From Hygrophila difformis (taxonomy: Eukaryota; Streptophyta; Magnoliopsida; Lamiales; Acanthaceae), in the NCBI GenBank assembly GCA_030278955.1, contig JAOANR010000015.1, positions 36,240,487 to 36,304,486 on the forward strand: a stretch of DNA of 64,000 nucleotides. Direction: 5' to 3'. Shown here piece after piece: positions 11,120 to 22,806 of this stretch (positions are counted from its first letter, which is position 1; each line of letters opens with the position of its first letter). The notes below the pieces were generated by a model. The model was not told the origin of the DNA. It saw nothing but the letters and a program-made list of their open reading frames with translations, and made no database searches. The position numbers and the translations under genes are program-made.

Positions 11120-14100
11120 TTATGTCCCCATAACTGTGTCGGAATCGGTTTGGAACAACGTCGGGTATCGTTCTCTCATGTCGGATTCTACTTCCCAAGT
11201 TGCCGTCTCACTTTCGTGGTTTGACCAAAGAACCTTGATCATTTTGATGGTTGTGTTCCTCGTTACTCGTTCCTTAGTGTCAAGAATACGCACTGGGACT
11301 TCCTCGTAAGTCAAGTCTTCATCGAGCTCAATTATCTCCGGTTGAAGTACATGTGTCGGGTCCGGCACATACTTCTTTAGTTGCGAGACATGGAAGACAT
11401 TATGAACTCGATCTAAGTGTGGCGGTAAAGCCAATCGGTAGGCTAGAGTTCCGACTCGTTCTAGGATTTCGTAAGGTCCTATGTATCGAGGACTTAGCTT
11501 CCCTCGTTTGCCAAAGCGCATCACCCCCTTCATGGGTGATATCTTTAGCATGACTCTATCTCCCACTTGAAATTCTAGGTCTCGTCGTCTCACGTCGGCA
11601 TAACTCTTTTGACGGTCTTGTGCGGCTTTCATCTTCCCTTGAATCACTTTGATTTGTTGAGCCATGTCTTCGATAAGTTGTGGTCCCACTACCACGGACT
11701 TATCGTTTTCTTCCCAGCTCAATGGGATTCGGCACTTTCGTCCATACAACGCCTCGAAAGGTGCCATGCCGATACGAGCATGGTAGCTATTATTATAGGA
11801 AAACTCAATCAAGGGTAAATGAGATTCCCAATTCCCTTTGAATTCCAACACGCATGCTCTCAGCATGTCTTCTAGTGTTTGGATTGTCCTTTCGGTTTGT
11901 CCATCCGTCATCGGGTGGAATGCGGTGCTCATTTTGATTTGAGTACCGAGAGCTTTTTGTAACTCCGTCCAGAAATGAGAGACAAATCTACTGTCTCTAT
12001 CGGAAATGATATCATGTGGTACTCCATGTCGTCGTACCACATTATCAACGTAGGCTCGGGCCAATTGGTCCATAGTCCACGTGTCTTTCATTGGGATGAA
12101 TATAGCTATCTTCGTTAGCCTATCCACGATCACCCAAATCTTATTCATGCCTTTAGGTGATCGGGGTAATCCCGAGACAAAGTCCATTGAGATGCTATCC
12201 CACTTCCAACTTGGAATCTCTAGTGGTTGCACCAATCCTAAGGGTTTATGTCGCACTGCCTTAACCTTTTGGCAGGTAAGACATCTTGCCACGAAATTTG
12301 CCAATTCCTTCTTCATTCCCGGCCACCAATAGATCTTCTTCAGATCCTTGTATAGCTTGTCACCTCCGGGATGTACGGAATATGGCGTGTTGTGCCCTTC
12401 CTCCATCAACCTTTGCTTCAATTCGGCACATTTAAGAGGCACACACCATCTCCCTTTAAAGCGGATGCTTCCATCCTCGTGGACAGCAAATCCTATTGCC
12501 TTTCCTTCGGCAATATACTCTTTTATCTTCTCGAGTTTCGGGTCGCCCGGTTGAGCGAGTCGAATCTCGTCTAATATTGGAGTTTCTACGACCATAGCAT
12601 TGACCGTTTCTCTCACTGTGCCAGGATGCACAAGTTCTAACTCCAATCTCGCCAATTCCAAGTACAATGCCGGCGGAATTACCAACGAGTTTGTCACGTG
12701 TTGGGTTTTCCGACTTAGGGCATCGGCTACCACATTCGCCTTCCCCTCGTGGTATGCTATCTCTAAATCGTAGTCCTTAATGAGTTCCAACCACCTTCGC
12801 TGTCTCAAATTCAACTCCTTCTGAGTGAATATATATTTCAAGCTCTTGTGGTCGGTGAACATTCGACACTTCCGCCCATAAAGATAATGTCTCCATATCT
12901 TTAGAGCGAAGACGACCGCTGCCAACTCCAGGTCGTGGGTCGGATAATTCTCCTCGTGAGGTTTTAGTTGACGTGATGCATATGCTACGACTCTCGAGTC
13001 TTGCATCAAAACACAACCTAAATCTTCCTTCGAAGCATCGCTATATACTTCGAAGTCACCATGCTCTGATGGTAGTGTTAATACGGGTGTGGTTGTGAGT
13101 CGTTTCTTCAGCTCTTGAAACGCCATCTCACAAGCTTCGGTCCACTCGTATTTTGCTCATTTCTTAAGTAGCTGGGTTAAAGGACGTGCAATCCTTGAAA
13201 AGTCCTTCACAAATCGTCTATAATATCCGGCTAATCCAAGGAAACTCCTTATTTCCGTTGGACTTTTCGGAGTTGCCCATTCAGTTACGGCAGAGACTTT
13301 TGTCGGATCCACTGATACTCCATCAGCGGATACTATGTGTCCGAGAAATGCCACTTCTTTCAGCCAGAAGTCACATTTGGACAATTTGCCGTATAGCTGA
13401 TTTCTTCGCAAGATTTCTAACACTTGATGTAAGTGTTTTGCATGCTCTTCCTCGCTCTTTGAGTAGATCAGGATGTCGTCGATGAACACTACGACACACT
13501 GGTCTAATAATTCTCGAAACACGTTGTTCATGAGATTCATGAACATGGCCGGAGCGTTTGTTAACCCGAAGGATAACACTGTGAACTCGTAATGGCCATA
13601 TCGCGTTCGAAACGCCGTTTTTGGAATGTCCTTCTCGGCAATCCTCAATTGATGGTACCCAGATCGCAAATCGATCTTCGAGAATACTGAAGCTCCCTTC
13701 AGTTGATCAAACAGATCCTCTATTCTCGGTAGGGGGTATTTATTCTTAATGGTCACTTGGTTTAGTCCTCGGTAATCTATGCAAAGACGTAGTCCTCCGT
13801 TTTTCTTCTTGACAAATAAAACCGGTGCTCCCCAAGGGGACGTACTCGTTCTTATGTAACCTTTTCCCAATAGCTCCTCGAGTTGTTCCTTTAACTCCTT
13901 CATTTCCAGTGGTGCCATCCGGTACGGAGCTTTCGAGACAGGCTCTGTCCCCGGAATGAGATCTATGGTGAATTCAAGATCTCTCTCAGGTGGCATGCCC
14001 GGAACGTCCTCCGGGAATACGTCCGGGTATTCTCTTACCACTGGTATGCTATCAACCTTGTTTTCTTCCGCCTCAAGGTTGTGCACATAGCACGCATATA

Positions 14101-14587
14101 GTTCATACCCCTTACGCATCAAGTTACTTAGTTTAAGTGCACTAACGATTTTGTTACTTTTCTTAGGGGGCTGAGAGTAAAAGATAACTCTCTTTCCCCT
14201 ACTTTTTGACAAGGTGATCTTTTGCTTTTGGCATTCGATCACCGCTTTATACTGGGATAGCCAGTCCATCCCCAGTATGAAGTCAAAGTCTCTTAAGTTA
14301 AATTCTACCAAGTTCGCGAAGAATTCTACGTTCTTTATCACTACAGGAATTCCGTTAAATCGTTTAGAGCAAGACACTACTTCTCCAGAAGGCAATTGAA
14401 TTCCTAAGTTAATTCTCTCGCACTTAGATAGATCTAACTCAGGCACTATCCTTGATGCTATAATTGAGCAACTAGCTCCAGAATCAAACAGAATTCTAAG
14501 GGGCGTACTCAACAAATAAAATGTTCCTGCCATCACTTCTCCTTGCGCAGGCACGTCCGCTTGGTTCACCACGTTCAGCCTCCCCAT
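11120..14587 (-). pseudogene. Element B pol: protease, RT, RNase H, integrase, chromodomain; one stop
   Basis: A single frame of about 1156 codons runs from 14587 down to 11120 and is broken only by TGA at 13157-13159. Protease has [11 protein letters not shown] near 14480. RT has the catalytic FIDDIL near 13475. RNase H starts at [14 protein letters not shown] near 13055 and includes [11 protein letters not shown]. Integrase has the HHCC segment ([11 protein letters not shown] to CLTCQKVK, about 12375-12255), then [15 protein letters not shown] and [13 protein letters not shown], giving the D, D and E residues. The tail has [13 protein letters not shown] followed by a region ending in TATWE, which fits the chromodomain of Tekay-type chromoviruses. 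The upstream reading frame extends beyond the first ATG into the Gag tail region, so Gag and Pol were probably one ORF. Confidence 0.93.
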
Positions 14588-15849
14588 ATGGCGTCCCTGA
14601 TTGCCCTGCTGATTCGCATTCGGCTGCTGATTTTGTTGCTGGTTTTGATTCTGAGGGGGCGGAGTCGTTGGTTCAGGTTCTGGTTTTGTGGCCTATTTTG
14701 AGGGGGTCTGTACCCTTGGTTATTGCCGTTTCGCCCGTTTTGGTTTTGAGGCTGTTCTTGCCCCGCGACTAAGTCGTCCCTCTTTGTTATATTCTCGAGC
14801 CTAGTTCGGCAATCCCGTCGAACGTGACCCATTCGACCGCATCGGTAACAAGCGCCTTGTTGCGGGCATCCCCTTGCCAGATGTGGTCGTCCACATCGCG
14901 GGCAAGGCGGTACCGGATCTTCTTGGTTGAACCTCCTCCCAGTGTTGGTTTGTTGGGGCCTATTCGACCCTCTGCGTTGTTCGTTCCTTCCAGTGTTGTT
15001 CTCATTTCTTGAATCTCGACTTCTCTTGTCTTGAGGACCCCTACTGGACTCCCCACTCACCCTTCTTTTCAGCTGCTGCACGCGTGCTACCGCCACAGCG
15101 CGATCGTATACGGCTTGCAAATCGGGGTAGTGTACCCCCGCGATCACCTCGCGCACAGACAGGTTCAGTCCCATCTCGAACTTCTGTGCCTTTTCCGCAT
15201 CAGTAGGCACTAGCCTTGGTGCGAACCTCACCAGCTCCTTGAAGCGTGTGTAGTATTCTTGCACCGTTTGGCTTCCTTGCTTCAGTGACAGGAATTCTTC
15301 GTACATGGCAGCTTTAGTACTCAAGGGATAGAATCGATCCCTGAGTAGCTTCATCATCTCCATCCACGAGTACGGCTCGTCATCTTCAGTCAGTTTGGCT
15401 TGCGTTGCTTGCCACCAGTCGTCAGCTTCGCCTCCCAAGTAGTATGAAGCGACATGTACCCTTTCTCCTTCCGGACATTTGACCGCTCCCAGCAGCTTGT
15501 CAAACGTCCGGATCCATTCCTCCAGTTTAGCTGGATCCTCCTCACCAGCGTAGTGGGGTGGCTGGTAAGGATTCACCATCGCCAAATAGTTAGGGCGAGC
15601 TTGGGGCGGAGGTACCGCCGCAGCTTGACCCTGGTTGACTTGCGCGTTTCCGAGCGCAATCAATACTTCCTCTATCGTCCTAAGACGATCGCCCACATTG
15701 TTCGGTGCGGGGGCGTCCTGCGCACCTTGGGGCTGTTCCTCATCAGGTTGAATCGGTTCAGTGACGTTTGGTGGTGTTTCAGTAGGTGTTTCATTGGTGG
15801 TTTGGGGAGCGGGTTGAGTTCTTCCCCTTCCTCTTCCTCTGGGTGCCAT
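14575..15849 (-). CDS. Element B Gag
   Basis: The 424-residue product starts [13 protein letters not shown]. It contains the retrotransposon Gag core ([17 protein letters not shown] to [17 protein letters not shown], roughly residues 95-215), a basic arginine- and asparagine-rich stretch, and one zinc knuckle, [14 protein letters not shown] (CX2CX4HX4C). Gag forms the virus-like particle, and the knuckle binds element RNA. The last 40 or so residues are probably out of frame: the Q/N-rich tail that leads into protease is open in the pol frame, offset by one base. The change falls near 14700. I saw no classical slippery heptamer there, so an indel is more likely than programmed frameshifting. 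Confidence 0.88.
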   Translation of the reverse strand: MAPRGRGRGRTQPAPQTTNETPTETPPNVTEPIQPDEEQPQGAQDAPAPNNVGDRLRTIEEVLIALGNAQVNQGQAAAVPPPQARPNYLAMVNPYQPPHYAGEEDPAKLEEWIRTFDKLLGAVKCPEGERVHVASYYLGGEADDWWQATQAKLTEDDEPYSWMEMMKLLRDRFYPLSTKAAMYEEFLSLKQGSQTVQEYYTRFKELVRFAPRLVPTDAEKAQKFEMGLNLSVREVIAGVHYPDLQAVYDRAVAVARVQQLKRRVSGESSRGPQDKRSRDSRNENNTGRNEQRRGSNRPQQTNTGRRFNQEDPVPPCPRCGRPHLARGCPQQGACYRCGRMGHVRRDCRTRLENITKRDDLVAGQEQPQNQNGRNGNNQGYRPPQNRPQNQNLNQRLRPLRIKTSNKISSRMRISRAIRDAIWGG

Positions 15850-16113
15850 TCTGGTATAAATAGGATAGATTAGGGCTGGTTAATTTAGCATATAGTCTAA
15901 GCAATTTCTATAAATGTATATGTGTGTAGCAATTTAGCACGTGGTGCTTTGTTCGAATTAAGAAGCATACGACGCCTCGGGGGTTTTATTTTAAAATTCG
16001 TTTTGTTTTGTTTCGATTTAAAAAAATAAATCGGGCATTTTATTTCCTCAAAGAAATTTTAGTACAAAAGTAGCGATATTCTCCTAGCAAAATAGTATCT
16101 AACAATAGAAGCT

Positions 16114-16449
16114 CTAGTGTCTCATGACATCCTCCGGTGGGGTAGCAGGATCTTCCTCCGGATCTTCCTCCTCCGAACTCGGCGGCATCAGCTCGTCAAA
16201 GATAGTGTTTAAGTCCTGCCCGTGGGCATCGATGTATTCTTTTAGTATTAAGTTTTGCGTAGTGAGGGTTTGGACTTGGCGCTCGAGTTGGTTTATGCGG
16301 TGATGATCCGCCTCTCTCAAGTTGCCCATGTGGCGTAAATCGGCCTCCAATTGAGCCATACGATACTTCATCTGCTCTAGGGTCTGGTGGGAATCGAAAT
16401 GAACACTCATCATCCTGACCATCAACTGCATCATGTCTTGACTAGCCAT
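16114..16449 (-). CDS. Accessory coiled-coil ORF in the 5' leader of element B
   Basis: A 111-codon ORF lies between the primer-binding site and gag on the sense strand. The product starts MASQDMMQLMVRMM. It has a heptad-like middle (EQMKYRMAQLEADL, INQLERQVQTLTTQ) and a very acidic proline-rich end (EEEDPEEDP). This looks like an oligomerising coiled coil with an acidic tail. I do not recognise a family. Element D, otherwise similar, has only about 330 nt of leader and no such ORF. It could also be chance or a decayed upstream ORF; conservation in other copies is untested. Confidence 0.5.
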   Translation of the reverse strand: MASQDMMQLMVRMMSVHFDSHQTLEQMKYRMAQLEADLRHMGNLREADHHRINQLERQVQTLTTQNLILKEYIDAHGQDLNTIFDELMPPSSEEEDPEEDPATPPEDVMRH

Positions 16450-16480
16450 CTAGCGCAAGCAAGAGATCTAAGTTAATATT

Positions 16481-16640
16481 CGCCAAGATTCTAGGTTCAA
16501 TTCGCCAAGATTCTAGGTTCAGTTCGCCAAGATTCTAAGTTCAAGTTTCGCCAAGATTCTAAGTTCAAGTTTCGCCAAGATTCTAAGTTCAAGTTTCGCC
16601 AAGATTCTAAGTTCAAGTTTCCAAGATTCTAAATTCATAA
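16481..16640 (-). repeat. Tandem repeat of 22-24 bp in the element B leader
   Basis: About seven units of CGCCAAGATTCTAAGTTCAA start at 16481, 16503, 16525, 16549, 16573, 16597 and 16619. The last unit is incomplete. The array is directly upstream of the accessory ORF in sense orientation. Confidence 0.9.
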
Positions 16641-16696
16641 CAGAGATGCAATATGCAAATGCAAATGATATTTCCCCCCAATAATGATTTAATGCC

Positions 16697-16699
<3 letters not shown>

Positions 16700-16738
<39 letters not shown>
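16700..16738. repeat. AT dinucleotide microsatellite
   Basis: About 19 AT repeats without interruption, in the leader of element B. Confidence 0.95.
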
Positions 16739-16741
<3 letters not shown>

Positions 16742-16868
16742 TCCATGGGTTTTAAAATAAATTTTTTTTTTCATGGAAATAATACTTTAAAATTTAAAAT
16801 AATAGTCAAAATACTAATAATAGTTTAAAAATAGTAATGGTTTAAAAATAGTAGTTTAAAAATAGCCG

Positions 16869-16881
16869 GGCTCTGATACCA
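16869..16881 (-). other. Primer-binding site of element B
   Basis: The minus strand reads TGGTATCAGAGCC, complementary to the 3' end of plant initiator methionine tRNA, three bases from the 5' LTR. It sets the direction of reverse transcription. Confidence 0.9.
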
Positions 16882-17275
16882 ACTTGTAACACCCCGGTTT
16901 TTGGTTACCCAGGTCGGGATGTCACCGCCACATCTCCCTAGTAAGACACGGTTTCTCCGAGCTTACTAAAGAGATGCAAGGCTAGGTATTGCAGTATTTA
17001 AAACATTTAAAGCATTCAAAATAGCCCATACAATATAATTCGAAAATAATAATAGCATAGCGCAGCGGAAATATTTAGTTTAGTACAATATCGCAGCGGA
17101 AAATATAAAAGGGGCCGACATGACCAAAACACGGGTTAAACAGGCCCGTTCATAATATAGTCTAAGTACGAAATTTAAAAGCAAAATAAGTGTTCCCCAA
17201 AATCCCATGCATGAATCGTGCTCACACATGCTCATTCCACATATTCTGTAAGGAAAGGAATAAAAATGGTTTTGG

Positions 17276-17291
17276 TCAGCAAAATTGCTGA
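17276..17291 (-). other. LTR hairpin, B 5' LTR copy
   Basis: TCAGCAA-AA-TTGCTGA, perfectly paired. In sense orientation it lies about 1.6 kb downstream of the TATA box. Confidence 0.7.
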
Positions 17292-18905
17292 GTAAGTTAA
17301 CACATGCATGATCGTAGGGTTTAAAAGCCATTAATTTAATAATTTAGCAAAAGCATGATAATAACATAATATATAATTTAATCTAATCAAGTATCCAATA
17401 GCCTAAATTATCTCAGGGCTCTATTTAATAACACATATCACATGGTTTAATCACAAAAGCCATAATTTAAATAAAACATTTAAATAATTTAATTGGAAAA
17501 CAACATAATTTCATCTAATTTAATTTAGTTTAGAATCCCCATTACATTCCCGATTTGGTATTTCAAGGTTTCACGATAAAATCGCGATGTCAACAAGTTT
17601 AGCCGGTAGCCCGGCGGCCGCAACCGTATCAGCCATACCCAGTACCACTCCGGAGCCTCGGGAAACCCATACGGATATTCACGAGAGTGTAGGCTCTAAG
17701 TTTCGCCGTTTAGGCAATCCATATCTCAAGTTTAGCGCGCGGGGTCACCATCGTCCATTACGGCACGAAGTGAATCGTTAGGGGGTACCCTGCAGAGCAC
17801 TCACCCCTAATTTTAATTTATCAAGTTTGTAAGGGGATTTAGTTTTTAAAATCTGCCTTCCATTGTATTTATTTAGAAATAATATCTCAATTCGTTTCAA
17901 CCCTAAAGGTTAATTCCATGTTTCAACAAGATTTCAAGATTTCGTTTCGGTAAATCACAGTTTACTCCAAAATTCGTCTAAAATCAGATTTAATTCCAAA
18001 AATTCCAAAATTTCATATCTGACTCGGAAACATCAATATCTACAACTTTTGTGTTTTAACTTTTTCAATCCGAGATACCTAAGTAGGTCAAAATCGCCAA
18101 TTTTCGCATAAGAACAAATCTGTCCGAGTTTAATGCACCACAGTTTAAAGATTTCGAATTCTACCATAGCAATTCAACTCCAAATTTAATGAAATTTGAC
18201 AGAGATCATCTTAAGACATTTATCTACAACTTTCATGTTTGGCGAAAGATCTAAAACAGCCTAGATCCTATGTCAAAAACGTGATCAAGATCATTCCTAA
18301 GTTCTGTCCAAGATTTCAAGATCTAGATTCCAACAGTTCGGTTTCGGTGGATTTTCACATATCAAATCTATACCAAAAATTCTCAAAAATTTACAGTGGC
18401 TAGATCTATGTCTTAGGAACGTTTTTCGTGTTTTAAGTTTTTCCGTTTGAGTTCGTTTTAAGGTTCGGAAAAATTCAACAAATCTGTTGCGCCGATAGAA
18501 AGTAAGAATTGACAGATTTTCGGTTTCTTGATAATCTTTTAGTTTTGAATGTTTTAATTCATCCCAAAACCATGTAAGAGTTAACTTACAGTGTCTATGA
18601 ACGTCGGGGATGTCTAGTTCGGAGGCGTGGCTTCCAGATCACCGTTTCTCCTCTCCGTTCGTCGGGTTCTACGATCTAGATTCAATACGGGGTGTAGAAA
18701 GAGAAGAATCGAAGTTAGAATCCATTTTCGGATTGAAACGTGAAAAGATTTGTCGGATTAGAGCTTACCACAACGTTTGGAGATCCTTGGATTTTCGTCC
18801 AAAGCTGCTGCCTCCGTTTGGTGCTTTCCGTCGACTCCGAATTTAGGGTTTCGAACGTATAGTAGGTTGTAGGGTTTTGTAAACTTGTTTGGGGCTCCCA
18901 AGGGG

Positions 18906-18915
18906 CTTATTTATA
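18906..18915 (-). promoter_or_regulatory. LTR TATA box, B 5' LTR
   Basis: The minus strand reads TATAAATAAG, the likely core promoter for B genomic RNA. Confidence 0.65.
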
Positions 18916-19814
18916 GAATTCTCAATCCCTAGGGGGTCCACATCTGACCTAAAGGTCTTGGGTCGAGAGATGTTCAACCGAAAGTCGAAAAATCCGCGTT
19001 CGGGCGAGAGATTCACGCAACAACCAAATCTGTCAAGTGGCGCGGTCGTGGCGCGCTAATCGCCCTCCACCGCGCGGCCACCGCGCCGACTTCGCACTTC
19101 GGTCCGGGCGGGTCGTGCGATCCGTCGTGCTTTTCCGCCTCTCTTTCGGGTTTCTATCCCTCTATGCTCCCGAATTCCGATTCCCGGGGTATCTTCGGGT
19201 TTCTACTTTCTCTCTAAATTTATTCTCAGTCTAATTGGATGTTTTGGACTCGAATCCTCGAGTTCATTAGTGTCGGGTTTTGGTGTACCATTTATTTACC
19301 TTTAATCCATCCTTTTATTTAATTAAATTCCTTTAATTCCTTTTTAAGTAAAAATCTCATTTCTCATTTCCTTATCTTTATTTACTTCTTTTATTTGCTG
19401 GATTTATTTATTTATTTATAATATTTATTTTATCTATTATTTATTTATTTAATTACTGTTTTATTTTATGATGGAAAATTCTCGGGTATTACAATAGTTT
19501 AGGTTGCTTTAGTTTTTAAATCTGAAAATTTAATAAAATAGGGAGTTTTTATTAAAAAGACATGTTGAACATGAATTTTAAACTTTAAAATAAAATGGGT
19601 GTTATGTTTAAACAAAGTTTAGGATTCATAATTTTTAAACTGCAACATCTTGGTCATTGAGTTATCTAAATCCCACATTCTAGGTTGATGTATATGTTTG
19701 CTTTGTACTTAACACTTAAGTTAAACCTTTGGTTTAAACTTAAGTGTGAGGATGGGAGGCAATGCATATATATGATACTAACCCAGAGTTTTTGTACAAC
19801 CAGGTACTGAAATA

Positions 19815-21740
19815 ATGTATAATCCTCCAAACTTCCCTAAGAAATCGGGTTATAGGTATATACCCATGCCCGAGGGAAGAATGGGGATTTATGATCCACA
19901 GTCACCGGATAGCGTTCCTACTCCTATTCCTGATGAGCATATTTTTGAAACTCGCAGACTCCGCACTAAAAATTTGGTACAGATGGATCATCCACAGGGA
20001 TCAGGAGGTGCCTCCAAGTCCAAGGGACTTCTCTCCTATTTTAGGAGGAGCAAGTCCAAGAGTGGTGCATCTTCTAGACATACTACTGTGCCGGCTGATG
20101 ACCATCAGGAGGTAAATCAGCCTGACCAGCCCAATCAGCCTGATCAGACCATTCAGCCTGAGACATCCGGTCATTCACAGGCCCCCTCTAGAGCCTCTCG
20201 GGGGAAGGCACCTGTCACGAGTTCCACTTCCTCTCGACCTAGGAGGGGGAGATCTGCAGCACTAGTCATACAGGAGCCTGTCCCTGAGGCTGTAGGAGGA
20301 GAGGAAGATGAGGAGGAGGTTGATCAGGAGGAGCAGGAGGATAGGGGAGGACCGAAAAGGCAAGATCCTAGAGCCTATGTCCCCGAGTTGTTTTATGTCA
20401 GGCCGGGCATATTCAATGCCACTGTGTTTAGGAGTGCCAGAGCCTACGAGCTATACAAGAGGTTTCACAAGAAGAGGATTATTGCTGATAGGGGATTTCT
20501 AGGTAGAGATTTGTAGCACCCTCTACTCCGTGATGCTATTAGATCCAGAGGTTGGGAGAGATTCGTTAGACATCCAGCCGGATCATATTCGTGGGAGTTG
20601 ACTAGGCTGTTTCTAGCCAATGCTGAGGAGGAGGATTCTTGGATTTTCGGGGTTAGAGTACCCATCACTCCTCAGCACATCAACCAATTTTTTGGAGTAG
20701 TGGATGTGCCTTACGGCAGAGACTTTTGGGAGCCAGTGATGAGAGCTGATGATAGGGAGGAGTTCAAGAAGCTTGTATTGAGGTCGATGTTTGAGGGTCA
20801 GGAGGATGTCCTCACATATGATGATGATGACATGAGTAGGCTACATGGGCCTGATATGGATGCACCTATGTACCAGCTTCTCATGTTCTACAGATCTAGA
20901 TTGAGTCCTTCGACTCACACCTCTGGACCTACTGCCTTGGATATGTATGTCCCATACAGCATCAAGGTGGGGAGCCCGGTTAACATGGGAGAGCTCATAT
21001 CACTTGAGTTGAGACAGACACCGGGGGTGTCTAAGAGATCAGCTCTTATGTTCCCCAGCTTGATATGGCAGCTTTGTGCACAGGCAGGAGTGGATATGGG
21101 GCAGTTTGATAGAGACTGGAGGATGAGGCCCTCTATTCCATTTGGGAAGAGGAACTTCAAGCTGCCTGGCATAAGATGCCAGCCTATGATACTTCCCAGA
21201 GATTTGCCTAGGCAGTCGCCACCACCTGCACCTTCACATGCTAGCCAGGAGCATTCTGAGGCTCATTCACAGTCTACCCGGGGTACACGAGGTGGTAGAG
21301 GCAGAGGTAGAGGACGAGGGAGAGTTCCACCACAGCAGCCACAGCACCAGTCACAGCAGTATCAGGGAGAGCCTGATTGGGCTAGGGCATTGAGGATTGA
21401 TCAGCAGACGATGATGACCAACCAGCAAAATTGGATGAATACCATGGATGAGCGGATGAGGTTGGTAGCTTAGAGGCAACAATTTTTGAGTGATCAGATA
21501 GCAAAGAATGCTCGAGCCCAAGCTTATCATGCAGCCCGACTGGAGTATTTCATGTCCCAGAGCCTAGGACAGCGATATGTCGCTCCTCAGACGCCTTCTG
21601 AGGACGACGATGATGAGGATTATGTAGGCTCGGGAGATGGTAGCGATGAGGGAGATGAGGATGCTGAGGATGCTGATGCTGGGGATGGATCTGAAGAAGT
21701 GGGGGACAATGATGATGATGATTCTGAGGACTCTGACTGA
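19815..21740 (+). pseudogene. Athila env-position ORF1, two in-frame stops
   Basis: One frame of 641 codons starts MYNPPNFPKKSGYRY and is cut by TAG at 20514-20516 and TAG at 21471-21473. It has a basic N-terminal part (RRSKSKSG), a P/Q/E-rich linker, a conserved core (PELFYVRPGIFNATVFRSAR, SYSWELTRLFLANA, VPITPQHINQFFGVVDVPYG), a G/R-rich patch, a short helix ending RLEYFMSQSLGQRY and a long acidic tail. The core resembles the plant-specific retrotransposon proteins found in Athila-type elements. No transmembrane segment or signal peptide is apparent, so an envelope role is not supported. The start was chosen at the first ATG, 11 nt after a good splice acceptor. ORF2 downstream is a diverged relative. 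Confidence 0.8.
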
Positions 21741-22182
21741 GCGAGAGATGAGCGATAGATAGGCTTGTGATCGTTATAGATGACATGTATTGATAGGCCT
21801 ATGTATTTGACTCTATTGCTATTTTGCTACATTGTAGTTATTTTCATTTGGGTTGTAGTTGTCCTAACTCTACTTTCTTTTTATTATTTTTGCTATCTTA
21901 GATATATTATTTCTGTTAGTCATGTTCTTTTGATTATATGGAGTATTAGATAGTGTTTATCTAGATTATAAGTTTTTTTAGTTGCTTTTAAATTCAATAA
22001 AGTAGCTCTTACCAATATCATGCTAAATTGAGTTGTTTTGAACTGGTAAAAAGATCAATGAAGTTTATTTGGACTAGATTGAGGTGTAAATGGAGTGAAA
22101 TTGGTATTGTTGAGTGATTTGGAGATTTTGGACATCATGGGGAAGAACTTAGGAAAAACACATTCTGCTCGAATTGGCACAG
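21741..22182 (+). other. Spacer between the two env-position ORFs, no gene seen
   Basis: T-rich untranslated sequence follows the ORF1 stop and leads into the second hairpin array. No clear TATA box was found. Confidence 0.6.
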
Positions 22183-22518
22183 AATGCGCCACAAAGGCAT
22201 TGTGGCGCCTAAAAATGCCCTCCAGCGCCACTTTATGCGCCAGAAAACTTAGAAATTTTTCTAAGTTTTTCCAAAATGCGCCACACGTGCTTGGTGGCAC
22301 CTAAATCTGCCTTGAAGCGCCACTTTTTGCGCCGCAGAATGAGAATTTTTCCAAGTTTGCTTCAGGATGTGCCACACCTTCTTTGTGGCGCATAAAACCC
22401 CCTTTCAGCGCCACTTTTTGCGCCATGGCTAATTTTTAAATTTTATATTATTTTCAAAATGCGCCGCACGTGCTGTGTGGCGCCTAAATTGGCCTTGGAG
22501 CGCCGTTTTTTGCGCCAT
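22183..22518 (+). repeat. Hairpin array 2: four units of 91-92 bp
   Basis: Stems start at 22186, 22278, 22369 (GTGCC variant) and 22461. Each unit has GCGCCAC, then about 10 nt, then a GTGGCGC-type arm and TAAA, followed by AGCGCCACTTTTTGCGCC-type sequence. It precedes ORF2 by about 290 bp. Confidence 0.9.
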
Positions 22519-22701
22519 CGACGTAATTTTTTTCAAAAATTCGCGAATCCAAAATATTCAAATCATATCTAATCAATTTTTGGGATCCTAAACAGTATTA
22601 TACTAGCTCCAAATCATATGTTTAGTGTATATTTGGATCTAGATTAAATCAATCCCACCATATCTGAACAAAATCAAGATTTCACCACCTTTAAAAGAGA
22701 C

Positions 22702-22717
22702 ATGACCGATCGGTCAT
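22702..22717. other. Perfect 16-bp palindrome upstream of ORF2
   Basis: ATGACCGATCGGTCAT equals its own reverse complement. It lies about 90 bp before the ORF2 start, in the presumed leader or promoter, and could be a dimeric protein site. Confidence 0.6.
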
Positions 22718-22806
22718 CACTCTCATTCTCAAATCTGTCAATTTTTCTCTTCTTCCAGTTTAATTAGCTTTCCAATCTCAATCCTTTCTTCCTAAATTCT
22801 GCCACC

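Larger units (their letters stand above)
8284..19493 (-). mobile_element. Complete Tekay/Del-like Ty3/gypsy element B (11,210 bp)
   Basis: The element has two LTRs of 2612 and 2609 bp, a 5-bp duplication, an initiator-methionine-tRNA-type primer-binding site next to the right LTR, and a purine-rich tract next to the left LTR. It therefore reads on the minus strand. From 5' to 3' it carries an accessory coiled-coil ORF, gag, and pol ending in a chromodomain-like tail. By eye the LTRs differ at roughly 20 places, under 1 percent, so it is young. A one-base frame change between gag and pol and one TGA in pol make this copy defective. It lies in the putative Athila leader intron. Confidence 0.96.
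16885..19493 (-). repeat. 5' LTR of element B
   Basis: 2609 bp, more than 99 percent identical to 8284-10895 by eye. Differences include a 4-bp deletion near 19096. TATA box at 18906-18915 and telo-box at 18843-18851, both on the minus strand. Confidence 0.95.
7767..19803 (+). other. Putative Athila leader intron, now holding element B
   Basis: The donor is AG/GTAAGA at 7767 and the acceptor is GTACAACCAG ending at 19803. Without element B and its duplication the intron would be about 822 bp and AT/T-rich. Spliced subgenomic mRNA is a known way to express env-position ORFs. That this copy does so is inference. Confidence 0.4.

Noticed and set aside
14650..14720. Programmed -1 frameshift between gag and pol in element B
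   Set aside because: The frames are offset by one base, but I found no X XXY YYZ slippery site or clear downstream pseudoknot. An indel in a fused ORF is simpler, though not excluded.
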